From assembly GCA_017649325.1 (NCBI GenBank), contig JAGCHA010000070.1, positions 1 to 32,194 of the forward strand: a stretch of DNA of 32,194 nucleotides, in the 5' to 3' direction. The stretch comes from Ruminococcus sp. Lineage in GTDB: Bacteria > Bacillota > Clostridia > Oscillospirales > Ruminococcaceae. The stretch's first letter is position 1; each line of letters opens with the position of its first letter. This document shows, in pieces, positions 15,172-24,000 of this stretch. The position numbers and the translations under genes were made by a program. Under the pieces are notes generated by a model. That model had not been told where the DNA came from. It was given only the letters and a program-made list of their open reading frames with translations, and did no database searches.

Positions 15172-16431
15172 TCATGTAAGCTCACGTGCTGCAAGCATTA
15201 CGCCGAGCTTTCCGCTGGTATAGGTTATGCCGCCTTGCATCCATACCGCGTATGGCTCGCGCAGCGGAGCATCCGCTGAGAGCTCTATCGAAGCGCCCAT
15301 TGTGAAAGCTCCTGCCGCCATGATGACCTTGTCGGTATAGCCGGGCATATCCCATGGCTCGGGAGCAACGAATGCATCAACGGGAGCTCCCGCCTGTATG
15401 CCGCGGCAGAACGCACAGAGCTTGTCCTCTGTGCCGAGCCTGATAGCGGTGATGATGTCGCCTCTCGGGTCGTCCTTACGAGGCGAGCACTCGTAGCCGA
15501 GCATTGTGAACAGCTCGCTCGCAAATGCCGATGTTTTAAGCGCTGCCGCTACAACGTCGGGAGCCATAAACAGTCCGAGCAGCATCTCACGGTTCATTCC
15601 GAGCGTACATCCGACCTCCTTGCCCATGCCCACGCAAGTGAGCCTGTAAGAGCACAACTCCACAAGGTCGGCTCTTCCTGCGATATATCCGCCTGTACGT
15701 GCGATTCCGCCGCCTGCGTTCTTGATGAGCGAGCCGATGATGATATCAGCTCCGACCTCTGATGGCTCTCGGGTCTCTACGAACTCGCCGTAGCAGTTGT
15801 CTACCATAACGATGGCGTCGGGAGCGCCCTGCTTTATCGCCTTTACCATTTTCTCAATGTCAGCAACGGTAAATGCGGGACGCAGTGAGTATCCGCGCGA
15901 ACGCTGAATATACGCTACCTTAGCGCCCCTGACAACCCCGGTGATACGCTCGAAGTCGGGAGTTCCGTCGGGAAGCAGGTCTACCTGTCCGTACTCGACG
16001 CCGTAGTCCATGAGTGAGCCATTCCCCTTCTCGCCCGCGATGCCGATGACTTCCTCAAGCGTGTCGTAAGGCTTGCCAGTGACGGAAACTATCTTGTCTC
16101 CCGTGCGCAGAACGCCGAACAGCGCCGTTGAGAGCGCGTGCGTACCCGATACGAAATTAAAACGCACAAGAGCATCCTCTGTGCCGAGGACCTGTGCGAA
16201 TACCTTATCAATGACCTCTCTGCCAATATCGCCGTAACCGTATCCTGTCGAACCGTAGAAGCAGGGCTCGCTTACGCGATTGTCCGCGAACGCCTTTAGT
16301 ACCTTCGCACCGCAGTATTCAGCTACTGAGTCTATCCTTGCAAACGCTTCTCGGCAGTTCTCCTCGGCCTGCTGAGCGAGCTCAACGAGCTTGTCGTCGA
16401 AACTGTAAATTTCCTTAATCCCGTTATTCAT
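15172..16431 (-). CDS. Methionine gamma-lyase family PLP enzyme (YnbB / 'aluminum resistance' family)
   Basis: A 419-residue fold-type I PLP protein of the family annotated as methionine gamma-lyase-like or aluminum-resistance protein. Visible features are VSGTHALSTALFG for the phosphate-cup region, VMVDNCYGEFVE with the Asp that binds the pyridine nitrogen, and SLIKNAGGGIA with the probable Schiff-base Lys. Several Gly-rich strands and a conserved C-terminal GAFTMGASIELSAD follow. The substrate is not known for most of the family; cleavage of a sulfur amino acid is the textbook guess. The start is the ATG at 16429-16431, eight bases after AAAGGA; a TTG three bases upstream is possible. It is the last gene of the M42 operon, 15 bases after the GNAT gene. 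Confidence 0.88.
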   Translation of the reverse strand: MNNGIKEIYSFDDKLVELAQQAEENCREAFARIDSVAEYCGAKVLKAFADNRVSEPCFYGSTGYGYGDIGREVIDKVFAQVLGTEDALVRFNFVSGTHALSTALFGVLRTGDKIVSVTGKPYDTLEEVIGIAGEKGNGSLMDYGVEYGQVDLLPDGTPDFERITGVVRGAKVAYIQRSRGYSLRPAFTVADIEKMVKAIKQGAPDAIVMVDNCYGEFVETREPSEVGADIIIGSLIKNAGGGIARTGGYIAGRADLVELCSYRLTCVGMGKEVGCTLGMNREMLLGLFMAPDVVAAALKTSAFASELFTMLGYECSPRKDDPRGDIITAIRLGTEDKLCAFCRGIQAGAPVDAFVAPEPWDMPGYTDKVIMAAGAFTMGASIELSADAPLREPYAVWMQGGITYTSGKLGVMLAARELT

Positions 16432-16446
16432 CAAAACTATCCTTTC

Positions 16447-17247
16447 TCAGTTCATTATACCCTTTGTCACACTGTCCTTCTCGACGTCGATACGCTCAAG
16501 GACAACTTCGTGCTCGACCTCGCGGAAGCCTATCTCACGGTAAAAGCTCACTCTTACATCAAGCGCGAGCAGGAAGGCTCTTTTGCCGTTATTATTGAGG
16601 AAGAGCGCGAGCCATTTCAAAAACTCGCGCGCATAGCCGCTCCCGCGAGCCGAGACCTTTGTCGCGACCTGTCCTATCAGTGCTTCATTGCCGATATCGA
16701 AAACGATAGAAGCTGTAGTACTGTTTCGGTAGGTGAACACGCGGCTTATGCCGTGTCGGCAGCGGTGGGACGTATCGGTATACCACAGGGAAAAATCCGA
16801 AATATTCGGAAATCCCTCACTCAGTATCTGGTATACATCGGGGAGATAGGGGTCAAAGTCGACGTATTCTTCCGCAAATTTGTAGCTGTCATTGTCGGGG
16901 ACGAGTTCGAACACTGTACGGTTGAGCACCTGATATCGGTCTCCCCTGTCTATCCCTGCAAGTATCTTCTGGTCTCCCTCTATGCGGAAGGGCTGGTTCA
17001 TGTTCACGAATATCTGGAGTTCCTCGTCAGCTTCGAGCTGACCGTCTCCGCATATTATGAGCGTAGAGTTGATAATGAACATATACCCCTCGCCTATGTT
17101 GCCGTACTCGCCCGTTATCTTGTAGAAACGGCAGAAGTCATACTCAGCGCCGTAAGCCTTCATATAGGCGAGCATCTTGCGTCCCGATAGAGTTTTCATC
17201 AAGAGTTCGTTGTCAAGTTCACTGTCGCTTTTTATCAGTTTTATCAT
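16447..17247 (-). CDS. GNAT-family N-acetyltransferase
   Basis: A 266-residue protein whose C-terminal half has a GNAT fold: strand and loop GQVATKVSARGSGYAREFL (about 190-210; the R-G-x-G-x-A part binds acetyl-CoA pyrophosphate) followed by FLLALDVRVSFYREIGFREVE, the typical last helix and strand. The N-terminal half is unlike classical GNAT domains and probably recognises the acceptor, which cannot be named. Its ATG overlaps the stop of the upstream peptidase gene by four bases (ATGA), so translation is coupled. Cytoplasmic; no signal sequence. Confidence 0.82.
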   Translation of the reverse strand: MIKLIKSDSELDNELLMKTLSGRKMLAYMKAYGAEYDFCRFYKITGEYGNIGEGYMFIINSTLIICGDGQLEADEELQIFVNMNQPFRIEGDQKILAGIDRGDRYQVLNRTVFELVPDNDSYKFAEEYVDFDPYLPDVYQILSEGFPNISDFSLWYTDTSHRCRHGISRVFTYRNSTTASIVFDIGNEALIGQVATKVSARGSGYAREFLKWLALFLNNNGKRAFLLALDVRVSFYREIGFREVEHEVVLERIDVEKDSVTKGIMN

Positions 17248-18260
17248 AGCTCATGTATCCTCTCGGAAAGGCGCTTCACGAGCTTGTACGAAGGCTCGAG
17301 GTCGCGCTCGGCAATGACGCAGGACGCGCTGTGCAGATATCTGCACGGGAGCGATAATGCAATGGTGCGTACTCCGCTGCCGCTGATGTGGATAGCTCCC
17401 GCATCGTTGCCGCCCGCGACCTTGGTCTTGGTCTGGCAGCAGATACGCAGCTCCTTAGCCGTATCCATAGCAAGGTCGTAAAGTCCCCTGTCATATATGG
17501 TGCGCCTGTCCATGTAGCTGATGACAGGTCCGTCACCAAGCCGGCATACACGCTTGGCACCCGAGACTCCGTCAATATCGGCAGCAGTGGTAGCCTCTAA
17601 AACTATTGCAAAATCTGGGGCAACACTGAACGCTGACGCTCCCGAGCCGCGCAGTCCTATCTCCTCCTGCACATTGAACACGAAGTAGGTATCGTACTCG
17701 GGCTCCTCCTGAATCAGTCGTATCATCATGGCGCAGCCTACGCGGTCGTCTATCGCTTTTGACTTAATATTTGCACCGAATTCTGTGAACTCAGAATCGA
17801 AGTACACGCAGTCACCGGGAGAGACATACTTCATAGCCTCGTCACGGTCCTTTGCGCCGATGTCGATGTACATAGCGTCATAGTCGGGAGCCTTCTCCTT
17901 CTGCTCCTTTGAGAGATTGTGTACGGCTGTAGAGCCTACAACGCCCGCAATGCCGCTCTTTCCGACTCTGACCTGCCGCCCTATAGCAACAGTGGTGGTG
18001 ACTCCGCCGACCTCATCGAAGCAGAGTGTGCCATCGGGGTTAATATATGTAACAATGAAGCCGACCTCGTCCATGTGGGCGCATATCATCAGCTTCCTGT
18101 CCGAGCTCTTCCTGCCCCTGCGGAAGCAGATGAGGCTGCCGAGCGTGTCGATGCGGTACTCGCAGAATTCCTTCACCTTGCTGATGATGTACTCACGGAC
18201 TGCCGATTCATCGCCCGATACGCCGTTGATTAGGCAAAGTTCCTTTAGCAGTTCTTTCAT
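17244..18260 (-). CDS. M42-family metallo-aminopeptidase (copy 2)
   Basis: A 338-residue dinuclear-metal aminopeptidase of the M42 family (glutamyl aminopeptidase, FrvX or 'CelM' group). Metal and catalytic residues can be seen in order: His62 and Asp64 (AHMDEVGF), bridging Asp171 (KAIDDRVG), catalytic Glu199 and metal-ligand Glu200 (NVQEEIG), Glu222 (VLEATTA) and His310 (CRYLHSA). It removes N-terminal residues from peptides in the cytoplasm, usually as a dodecamer. It overlaps its neighbours by four bases at both ends (ATGA), upstream with a related M42 gene. Specificity is not readable. In older databases this family is sometimes called endoglucanase M, which should not be taken as cellulase activity. 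Confidence 0.92.
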   Translation of the reverse strand: MKELLKELCLINGVSGDESAVREYIISKVKEFCEYRIDTLGSLICFRRGRKSSDRKLMICAHMDEVGFIVTYINPDGTLCFDEVGGVTTTVAIGRQVRVGKSGIAGVVGSTAVHNLSKEQKEKAPDYDAMYIDIGAKDRDEAMKYVSPGDCVYFDSEFTEFGANIKSKAIDDRVGCAMMIRLIQEEPEYDTYFVFNVQEEIGLRGSGASAFSVAPDFAIVLEATTAADIDGVSGAKRVCRLGDGPVISYMDRRTIYDRGLYDLAMDTAKELRICCQTKTKVAGGNDAGAIHISGSGVRTIALSLPCRYLHSASCVIAERDLEPSYKLVKRLSERIHEL

Positions 18261-19270
18261 CGTTTTCCCTCCGTAATGTACGCGGCAATGAGCTCCGCGG
18301 TCGTTCTCACGTCGGAGAGGTCGATGACCTCAACGGGCGTGTGCATATTTCTGAGTGGGATAGAAACTGTACAAGCCTTACAGCCTGAGCGGTTCACTGA
18401 ATAGCGGTCTGCATTGGTACCCGTTCCGCCGTTCATGACCTCGACCTGATACGGTATCGAAGCCGTCTTTGCGGCGGAGATGAGTCCGTCCGTGACCTCA
18501 CGCGAGAGCGACGGCGACACTCCTATCATAGGTCCCGCACCAAGTTTACCGCATTTGCGTTCGTCCTCTCCTATCGCCGCCGCAAAGCTGACATCTACCG
18601 CGAGAGCTATATCAGGGTCAAACTGATATGCGCCTATCTTGGCTCCGCGCTCGCCAACTTCCTCCTGACACGAGAAAACAACTGTGACATTATACGCGAG
18701 CTCCCTGCCCTGCATAAGCTCCAGTGCGTAAAATATGGCTGCAACTCCCGAACGATCATCGAGAGCCCCGCCCGTGACGCGCTCATTCAGGAGCGAGCGG
18801 CACTTCACATCGAAGGTCACGCTGTCGCCCTCGGAGACTATCTCCGCGAGCTCATCATGTGTCATGCCCGTATCTATGGCTGTATCGTCGTATTTAGGGA
18901 CTTCACTGCCTCCGCTGAGATGCGGGGGTATCGAGCATATAACTCCTGATATATCGTGCTTTCCGTGTATAATCACAGGCTGAGCAGCAATAAGGCGGCG
19001 GTCTATGCCTCCGAGCTGGTCGAACTTGACAAAGCCCTCGTCCGTTATGCTCGTAACCACGAAGCCTACCTGGTCTATATGGGCGTCGAGGACTAAATGC
19101 GGCAGTCCGTCGCGCTTTGTGCCGTATGTTCCTATAACATTGCCGCTGACAATTCTCGCGTCGGGACAGTATTCGCGCAGAAGTCCGCAGGCGAGCTCTG
19201 CAGCAGGAGATTCACTTCCTGAAGCTCCATAAGCCTCGGCAAGCGAGAATAATACTTCTTTGAGTTCCAT
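18257..19270 (-). CDS. M42-family metallo-aminopeptidase (copy 1)
   Basis: A 337-residue paralogue of the next gene, first in the operon. The same landmarks are present: LDAHIDQVGF, GALDDRSG, SCQEEVGERGA, an Asp in AVDVSFA and the last His in LRNMHTP. Compared with copy 2, the residue after the first metal Asp is Gln instead of Glu (HIDQ against HMDE), and identity is modest, so the two copies probably differ in substrate and may form a mixed or complementary peptidase set. The ribosome site is GAGGTG. A promoter lies 32-60 bases upstream. Confidence 0.92.
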   Translation of the reverse strand: MELKEVLFSLAEAYGASGSESPAAELACGLLREYCPDARIVSGNVIGTYGTKRDGLPHLVLDAHIDQVGFVVTSITDEGFVKFDQLGGIDRRLIAAQPVIIHGKHDISGVICSIPPHLSGGSEVPKYDDTAIDTGMTHDELAEIVSEGDSVTFDVKCRSLLNERVTGGALDDRSGVAAIFYALELMQGRELAYNVTVVFSCQEEVGERGAKIGAYQFDPDIALAVDVSFAAAIGEDERKCGKLGAGPMIGVSPSLSREVTDGLISAAKTASIPYQVEVMNGGTGTNADRYSVNRSGCKACTVSIPLRNMHTPVEVIDLSDVRTTAELIAAYITEGKR

Positions 19271-19301
19271 AAATTCACCTCATAAAAAGACGTTACTCTT
19301 T

Positions 19302-19330
19302 ATTATACCATACTCTTCCTATAATAGCAA
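19302..19330 (-). promoter_or_regulatory. Promoter for the M42 peptidase operon
   Basis: On the minus strand TTGCTA (19325-19330), 17 bases, TATAAT (19302-19307), about 32 bases before the first ATG of the operon. Confidence 0.7.
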
Positions 19331-19359
19331 GCGGGCGAAGGAGGATATTTCGTTTCAAT

Positions 19360-19389
19360 TTGACTTCCCTGCCTGAAATATGCTAATAT
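19360..19389 (+). promoter_or_regulatory. Probable sigma-A promoter for the ECF sigma operon
   Basis: TTGACT (19360-19365), 18 bases, TAATAT (19384-19389), leaving a leader of about 90 bases. An autoregulated ECF promoter with an AAC-type -35 was not recognised. Confidence 0.5.
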
Positions 19390-19483
19390 TTATCCAGCTT
19401 TTGTGACAATCAGCGTGTTCAGCTTGAATGTTATATATGAAAGCACAAATTCCATGGGATTCTTTCAGAGAGGAGGCAGCGCC

Positions 19484-20050
19484 ATGACGGGAGCAGAATA
19501 CAGCGCTCTGCGGGAAAGCTCGCCCGAAAAAGCATACGCCGCGCTGTTCGGAAGCTATTGTGACTACGTCTACACCATTGTATACAACAGACTGCGCAGC
19601 GTAGCTACGCGCGAGGATATAGAGGAATGCGTGAGCGAAATCTTTGCGGACATTTTTCTCACCTACAGCAACAGCAGCGAGTTTGCTGGTGATATGAAGG
19701 GCTTCATAGGTACTGTCGCCAAGCGTCGCGCTATCAACGCCTATCACAGCTTTGCCTCCCGTGCGGGACGTATTTCTGGAGAGTCCGGCGACTACCTAGC
19801 AGGCATCGCTTCGAATACAGATATCGAATCCGAACACGAACTCGAGGAACGCCGCTGTATACTCCTCGACAAGATAGATGAGCTCGGCGAGCCTGATTCT
19901 ACGATAATCCTGCAAAAATACTACTTCGACCGCTCCTCGACAGAGATAGCAAAGATGCTGTCGATGAAACCTTCGGCAGTGCGTATGCGTGCATCGAGAG
20001 CCCTCGACAAACTGAGAAAAACACTGACAGAAGTCGGTATCACGTTGTAA
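19484..20050 (+). CDS. ECF-type RNA polymerase sigma factor
   Basis: A 188-residue sigma-70 family factor with only regions 2 and 4. Region 2 (about 20-90) includes ALFGSYCDYVYTIVYNRL, DIEECVSEIFADIF (core RNA polymerase contact) and FIGTVAKRRAINAYH (-10 recognition). Region 4 (about 125-183) ends in the helix-turn-helix YFDRSSTEIAKMLSMKPSAV followed by RMRASRALDKLRK. The start is the ATG at 19484, close after AGAGGAGG; an in-frame ATG at 19403 lacks a ribosome site. The next gene begins 14 bases downstream and encodes the probable anti-sigma factor. Cell-envelope stress or polysaccharide sensing is the usual role of such pairs, but no target promoter can be named here. Confidence 0.9.
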   Translation: MTGAEYSALRESSPEKAYAALFGSYCDYVYTIVYNRLRSVATREDIEECVSEIFADIFLTYSNSSEFAGDMKGFIGTVAKRRAINAYHSFASRAGRISGESGDYLAGIASNTDIESEHELEERRCILLDKIDELGEPDSTIILQKYYFDRSSTEIAKMLSMKPSAVRMRASRALDKLRKTLTEVGITL

Positions 20051-20064
20051 AGGAGATGCGTGAA

Positions 20065-20964
20065 ATGGAACATGGATTCAATATGCTTGAAAATGCATCC
20101 GACAAGAGCTTAAAGCGCCTTTCCGAGCGAAGGGTACTGACCGAGAAAGAAAAAGAGAGGATGTTGAAGATGAGTATGGATAAGCTGAACAAAATGAATA
20201 ACAATACAGAGGACGAGTTACAGGTCAGCGGCGTAGAGCGGTACAAGCGTCCGAAATGGTACGGATTCGCAACTGCGGCAGCAAGCCTGCTCCTTGTAGG
20301 CGGCATAGTGGGCGGAGGGATATACCTCAGCAGGAACGGTCAGACTCCCGACGACCCTATGACAGAGGTGACGACCACGTCTGAAACCACTGTTGCGACC
20401 GAGGAATACGACTTCAGCGCAGAGGTCTCACAACTTGAGGCTGATATGGAAGATATGCTCCGTAATGAACCTCACGCCGTTGCGGACAGTTTGATGATGA
20501 AACTGAATCAATTTGTGAATCTTACGATTGGCTGGAATGTCGGCGAAGATAAACAGGTGAAAAAAAAGCTCGAAACAAGCAGCGGAACGGTCGAGTATTA
20601 CCGCTGCTACGATTTCGATAAGCCCGAGGATGTAAAGGCGAAATACAGGGAATATTTCACGGAAAGTTTTCTCAACAGATACGAATACCTCTGGAACGAA
20701 CACGTGGTCGAAAATCCGATTTTCAAGGTCTTCGACGGCAAGCTCTACCACCGCAGTGAAAACATAGATGCCGTACTCTACAGCTATACTCAGAATGATA
20801 TCAAGATAAACAGCTTCGACGAGACAAGTTTTAATTTTACTGTTGCCTGTAGGACAAAAGACGACAATCAGCATTTGCTGAACATTGTCTGCGTCAAGGA
20901 GAGCGATGAATGGAAGATAGACAGCTACAGCGATCGCCTGATATCAGATGATATCCCCGAATAA
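20065..20964 (+). CDS. Single-pass membrane protein, probable anti-sigma factor
   Basis: A 299-residue protein of type N-in, C-out: a charged cytoplasmic segment (about 1-60, Lys/Glu-rich helix SDKSLKRLSERRVLTEKEKE), a membrane helix (about 65-88) with Gly-rich end, a Thr-rich linker and an extracellular domain of about 180 residues. That domain has a pattern (VEYYRCYDFDKPEDVKAKY, GKLYHRSE) faintly like the IseA/YoeB-type DL-endopeptidase inhibitor fold; this is a weak impression. Its place 14 bases behind an ECF sigma gene supports an anti-sigma role. The start is ATG 20065, nine bases after AGGAG; ATG 20056 touches the Shine-Dalgarno and is less likely. No zinc-finger (ZAS) motif is visible. 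Confidence 0.75.
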   Translation: MEHGFNMLENASDKSLKRLSERRVLTEKEKERMLKMSMDKLNKMNNNTEDELQVSGVERYKRPKWYGFATAAASLLLVGGIVGGGIYLSRNGQTPDDPMTEVTTTSETTVATEEYDFSAEVSQLEADMEDMLRNEPHAVADSLMMKLNQFVNLTIGWNVGEDKQVKKKLETSSGTVEYYRCYDFDKPEDVKAKYREYFTESFLNRYEYLWNEHVVENPIFKVFDGKLYHRSENIDAVLYSYTQNDIKINSFDETSFNFTVACRTKDDNQHLLNIVCVKESDEWKIDSYSDRLISDDIPE

Positions 20965-20970
20965 AAGCAA

Positions 20971-21001
20971 AAAGCTCGGAAGCAGACCGCTTCCGAGCTT
21001 T
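20971..21001. terminator. Bidirectional terminator
   Basis: A 13-base perfect stem (AAAGCTCGGAAGC / GCTTCCGAGCTTT) with an AGACC loop, between the anti-sigma gene and the converging purL. Confidence 0.85.
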
Positions 21002-21011
21002 TCTGTTGTAA

Positions 21012-24000
21012 TTACTTGAAGTAAGCCACGCCGCTCTCGAATATGCGCTGGTCTTTTTCGCCCGCAACGTTTTTGCAGATAAAGCTGCCCTTACGCTCGG
21101 AGTGTCCCATCTTGCCAAGAACGCGTCCGTCGGGAGATGTGATGCCCTCGATAGCGTCGAATGAAGTGTTGGGGTTGTAGCGGATATCCATAGTCGGGTC
21201 GCCCGCGAGGTCAACGTACTGAGTGGCTATCTGACCGTTCTCAGCCATTTTCTGTATCAGGCTCTCGGGAGCTACGAAGCGTCCCTCGCCGTGCGATATC
21301 GGAACAGTGTGGATATCGCCGACCTCCGTACCGTAGAGCCACGGGCTCTTGTTGGAGGCAATACGTGTATTGACCATCATCGACTGGTGGCGGTTGATAG
21401 TATTGAATGTCAGTGTAGGTGAATCGTCCGTCATATCGACAATCTCGCCGAAGGGAACGAGTCCGAGCTTTACAAGTGCTTGGAATCCGTTGCAGATACC
21501 GAGCATGAGACCATCCCTGTTCTTGAGGAGGTCGTGAACGGCATCCTTTATCATCGGGTTGCGGAAGAAAGCAGTGATGAACTTGCCGCTTCCCTCAGGC
21601 TCGTCGCCGCCTGAGAAGCCGCCTGGTATCATTATCATCTGTGACTCGCGGATAGCCTTCTCGAACTGTTCAACGGAAGCTTCAATGTCACCCGAAGCCT
21701 GATTGCGGATAACGATTATCTCAGCCGCCGCGCCCGCCTTCTCAAAGGCTCTTGCGGTGTCGTACTCGCAGTTTGTACCCGGGAATACGGGGATAACGAC
21801 TCTCGGCTTTGCAAACTTCTCCGAGGAAGCAAGAGTTACTGTGTTCTTGTAGCTGTATTTTGCGGGAGTAACATCGGTAGTCTTTATGCGGCACGGGAAC
21901 ACAGGCTCGAGCTTACCCTCCCAAACACGTTGGAGATTATCCAGACCGAGAGTATAGTCGAGGGTGTCTATCCTGTATGTATCCGTGGTCTTACCGATAA
22001 CGGTCTCGTCGTCGGAAGCCTCACCTGTGAGCTCTACGATGAACGCTCCGTAGCAAGGAGTATAGAGCTGCTCTGGAGTCATACGGCTCGTGAACTCAAA
22101 TCCGAGCTTATTGCCGAAGCACATCTTGGCGATACCCTCAGCAGCACCGCCGTAGCCGATAGTCCAGATAGCGGCTGCTCTGCCTGCGGCTATGATGTCC
22201 TCGACCTTGTCGAAAACAGCCTTTACGCTGTCGAATACAGGCAGACCGTTCTCGTCGTAGTCGGGAGCGATGTATATTACCTTGTCGCCTGCCTGCTTGA
22301 ACTCGGTAGAAACTACCTTGTCAGCCTTGGCGGTCGAAACAGCGAAGGAAACAAGCGTAGGCGGAACGTCGATATTCTCGAACGTTCCCGACATGGAGTC
22401 CTTGCCGCCGATAGAGCCGCAGCCGAGCTCAAGCTGAGCCTTGAAGGCTCCGAGAAGAGCAGCCATAGGCTTGCCCCAGCGCTTGGGGTCATTCTGCGTG
22501 CGCTCGAAGTACTCCTGGAAAGTGAGCCAACACTTCTTATATGTACCGCCAGCCGCAACTACCTTGGCGATAGACTCTACAACTGCAAGCATTGCGCCGT
22601 GGTAGGGGCTCTTGGAGGATATATCGGGATTGTAGCCCCATCCCATGAGCGAGCAGGTATTTGTCTCGCCCTTGAGTACGGGTATCTTCGCAGCCATAGC
22701 CTGCGAGGGAGTCATCTGATATACGCCGCCGAAAGGCATGAGAACTGTTCCTGCGCCGATAGTGGAGTCGAACTTCTCGATAAGGCCCTTCTGCGAGCAG
22801 ACATTGAGTCCGCCCATGAGCTTAGTCCACGCCTCTGCATCGTCATTCACTGCCTCTGGAGTCGTATCCTCAGGCAGTTCAACGGTGATGTCGGTGAACT
22901 TAGGAGCACCGTTGGAGTTGAGGAACTCGCGTGAGAGATCAACGATAGTTCTGCCGTTCCAGTTCATCTTCAGACGAGGCTCGTCAACGACATCAGCCAC
23001 GCGTGTAGCCTCGAGGTTCTCCTTGGCAGCCTCAGCCATAAAAGTGTCGACGTCCTCGGGAGCAACGACAACCGCCATACGCTCCTGAGACTCAGAAATA
23101 GCTATCTCGGTACCGTCAAGACCGTCGTACTTCTTGGGTACGGCATTGAGGTCGATGATAAGACCGTCTGTCAGCTCACCGATAGCAACTGATACACCGC
23201 CCGCACCGAAGTCGTTGCAGCGCTTGATGAGCTTTGTAACCTCGGGCTTGCGGAAGAGACGCTGGAGCTTTCTCTCCTCGGGCGGATTGCCCTTCTGCAC
23301 CTCAGCACCACAGCTTTCGAGGGATTCAAGGGTGTGTGACTTGGACGAGCCTGTAGCTCCGCCGCAGCCATCACGGCCCGTCTTACCGCCGAGGAGGATA
23401 ACAACGTCACCTGCTACGGGAGCCTCGCGACGGATATTTTCCGCGGGAGCCGCACCGAGCACAGCGCCTATCTCCATGCGCTTAGCTACGTAGCCGGGGT
23501 GGTATACCTCAGCAACATGACCTGTCGCAAGTCCTATCTGGTTACCGTATGAGCTGTAGCCGTTTGCAGCTCCGACAACTATCTTCTTCTGCGGGAGCTT
23601 GCCCTGTATAGTATCCGCAACGGGAACGAGCGGATTAGCCGCACCTGTTACGCGCATTGCCTGATATACGTAGCTTCTGCCCGAGAGCGGGTCACGGATA
23701 GCTCCGCCGAGACAGGTAGCAGCACCACCGAAGGGCTCTATCTCGGTGGGGTGGTTGTGAGTCTCGTTCTTGAACATGAGTATCCAGTCTTCGAGTTTGC
23801 CGTCGATATCGACCTTTATCTTGACGGAGCAGGCATTTATCTCCTCGCTCTCATCGAGGTCGGGGAGAAGTCCGTCTGACTTGAGCTTCTTGGCGGCAAG
23901 TGTACCTATATCCATAAGTGTTATCGGACGGTCGCTTCTGCCGAGCTCCTCGCGGACGTTGAGATACATATCGTAGGTGTCCTTGATGTAGGGAGTAACG

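Noticed and set aside
17244..19270. M42 genes as cellulases (the 'endoglucanase M' name)
   Set aside because: The metal-binding residues are those of aminopeptidases; the cellulase name is a historical misassignment.
21930..22934. 334-codon plus-strand open frame opposite purL
   Set aside because: Antisense to well-conserved purL motifs; composition is that of a shadow frame.
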